Below, piece after piece: positions 62,846 through 64,000 of a stretch of 64,000 nt of DNA. Position 1 is the stretch's first letter; the number at the start of each line of letters is the position of its first letter. Source of the stretch: Prorocentrum cordatum (Eukaryota; Sar; Dinophyceae; Prorocentrales; Prorocentraceae); assembly GCA_963575745.1 (NCBI GenBank), contig CAUYUJ010019949.1:62001-126000 (forward strand), written 5' to 3'. Position numbers and translations under genes: made by a program. The notes under the pieces were generated by a model. It did not search any database and was not told the origin of the DNA. It worked only from the letters and a program-made list of their open reading frames with translations.

Positions 62846-63680
62846 ATGGACAACGCGATCGCGATAATACAGAGTCCCCTCGTCCAGCTCGGCGGCAGAG
62901 CCAGGACATTGGAGAACGAGTCGCACGTTACAATCCTGATCAACACAAAGTGCGACGCCCCCAGTCAGATGCAGGATTGCTTCCAGCAGTACCTCAAGAT
63001 GCGGAAGGAGGACCCCGACACCGACCGCGAACCCCCAGGGCGCCGCTGCCTTCCAGGGACTCTGAACGCTTTGCTCAGCTTCGAGCACAAGGACACCTCG
63101 CCCAGGATGCGATTGATGCTAGGGGGGCCGCAGCGGCTCTACGACATGCTCAAAGCAGGGGTCCCCGACAGCGAACGGATCTGGGTGGTGGAGATGATGA
63201 TGCCGCTGACCTCCCAAGAGACATGGAAAGAACCCGAGGTTCGGATTTTGTTCAGTTGCCGAGGAGAACTCGCGCTGCCGGAGGACCAGGCGGACCGCGA
63301 GAAAGAGATGAAAGCCATAGGCCAGCCCGAGGGCGATCCACATCAGCTCTTTTCCCACGGAGATGCCGACCTCCCATCTTCAAATACGCGGAGCACGGGC
63401 GCCCGTGGAAATGACCATAGCCGAGGCCTTGCGCAGAACGGGAGGCCAGATCTTGATCGGTCGCGCACCCAGGGGCAACCTAGTGCGACAGCTTGTCCTG
63501 AAGATGGAAGTGGACTCTCTCTGGGACTACACATGCATATGGCAGTGGATGCAACAAGTGGCTATGGATTGTCTACTCCTGAATTTTGAAGTGGGCTCTC
63601 TTTGGGGCTGCGCAAGTATTGACGCGGATGCACCAAGATACTTGGGCATGGAGTCTCTGAGAAGCACTATTCTGGGCTAG
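62846..63680 (+). CDS. Unrecognised coding-like region with frame change
   Basis: From the ATG at 62,846 the frame reads MDNAIAIIQSPLVQLGGRAR, ESHVTILINTKCDAPSQMQD and ERIWVVEMMMPLTSQETWKE: balanced composition, alternating strands and helices, unlike the low-complexity frames nearby. Around 63,355 coding character appears to pass to another frame (PPIFKYAEHGRPWK, then TIAEALRRTGGQILIGRAPR and GNLVRQLVLKMEVDSLWDY). That frame ends at 63,680, while the original stops at 63,589. At least one or two frame changes or an intron are needed. I do not recognise the family. Confidence 0.45.
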
Positions 63681-64000
63681 TCGCTTCTGGCGAATGCCCC
63701 GCATCGTCGCCGCGTCCTTTTGCTGTCTTCCGCGGTTTTTTCTGGCTCCAGGGATCTCCTGCTTGGCCGAGGCCGGACGGCCGAGGCCCTCGGGGGAGGA
63801 TGTCGGGCCTTCTGATTTCGATGGCGTCAGAGAACAGCTTCGCTGATTGTGCATCCAGCTGTGCCTTGATGTGCTGCGCCAAGTTTCACGTCTTCACCTG
63901 CTGGATGGACACTCCATGCAGCTGATATCCATAAATTTCCAGCCCTGGAGGGCCACCATCGTGCTGCTTCTTCTTCATCCTTGCGCGAGGCTGGCTTTCG
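63681..64000. other. No gene recognised at the right edge
   Basis: Unique sequence. A short minus frame at 63,882-63,667 is charged but has no motif. A further exon of the preceding region may continue past the window. Confidence 0.35.

Overview
The window looks like nuclear DNA of a dinoflagellate. This is an inference from combined signs. A 16-nt stretch matching the dinoflagellate spliced-leader core at 15 of 16 positions sits 4 nt before an ORF start (43,959-43,974). Apparent introns begin with GC instead of GT (27,740, 36,817, 37,452). GC content is high, tandem repeats are dense, and decayed LINE and Helitron coding sequence occupies much of the recognisable coding space. No rRNA, tRNA, CRISPR array, bacterial operon or ribosome-binding site was recognised.

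Layout. 1-3,784: minus-strand relic LINE-A (endonuclease, linker, reverse transcriptase (RT), C-terminal region, with frameshifts). 6,200-13,275: an ~85-bp minisatellite split by LINE-B (6,612-12,900, plus strand). An identical 16-bp direct repeat brackets LINE-B, which ends in a (CT)n tail, and a 1.6-kb foldback element (11,028-12,626) lies inside its 3' part. 13,280-26,980: mostly non-coding, with minisatellites, triplet repeats, a palindrome array, two MITE-like copies and one decayed minus-strand ORF (17,571-18,143). 27,015-29,137: a probable cellular gene for a HAD-fold protein with a coiled coil, in two exons joined by a GC-AG intron. 30,900-36,690: repeats and a 138-bp near-palindrome (33,065-33,202). 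36,700-37,451: two small phase-0 exons of a possible kinase-fold gene. 38,160-41,390: plus-strand relic LINE-C, followed by 2.3 kb of two satellite arrays.

43,957-54,342 is the most coherent block. It is a Helitron-type rolling-circle element with a DUF6570-like N-terminal region, a Rep nuclease with FHFH and YMVKY motifs, a PIF1-like helicase with recognisable motifs, and two downstream ORFs resembling RPA-type single-strand DNA-binding OB folds. It is interrupted by a few frameshifts, one in-frame TGA and one probable intron or insertion. Nuclease, helicase and strand-binding modules together are what rolling-circle transposition requires.

55,220-61,790: minisatellites made of TGGTCTGGC-type and GGCCATCTTGG-type units are interrupted by two cassettes. 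One (55,570-58,554) holds three ~535-bp direct repeats and an intact 503-codon ORF of unknown function. The other (58,648-60,151) has perfect 18-bp terminal inverted repeats. The last 1.2 kb carries an unrecognised coding-like region that switches frame (62,846-63,680).

Exact exon ends, element ends and frameshifts were read by eye without alignment. Some frameshifts, especially the one at a 13-C run, could be assembly errors.
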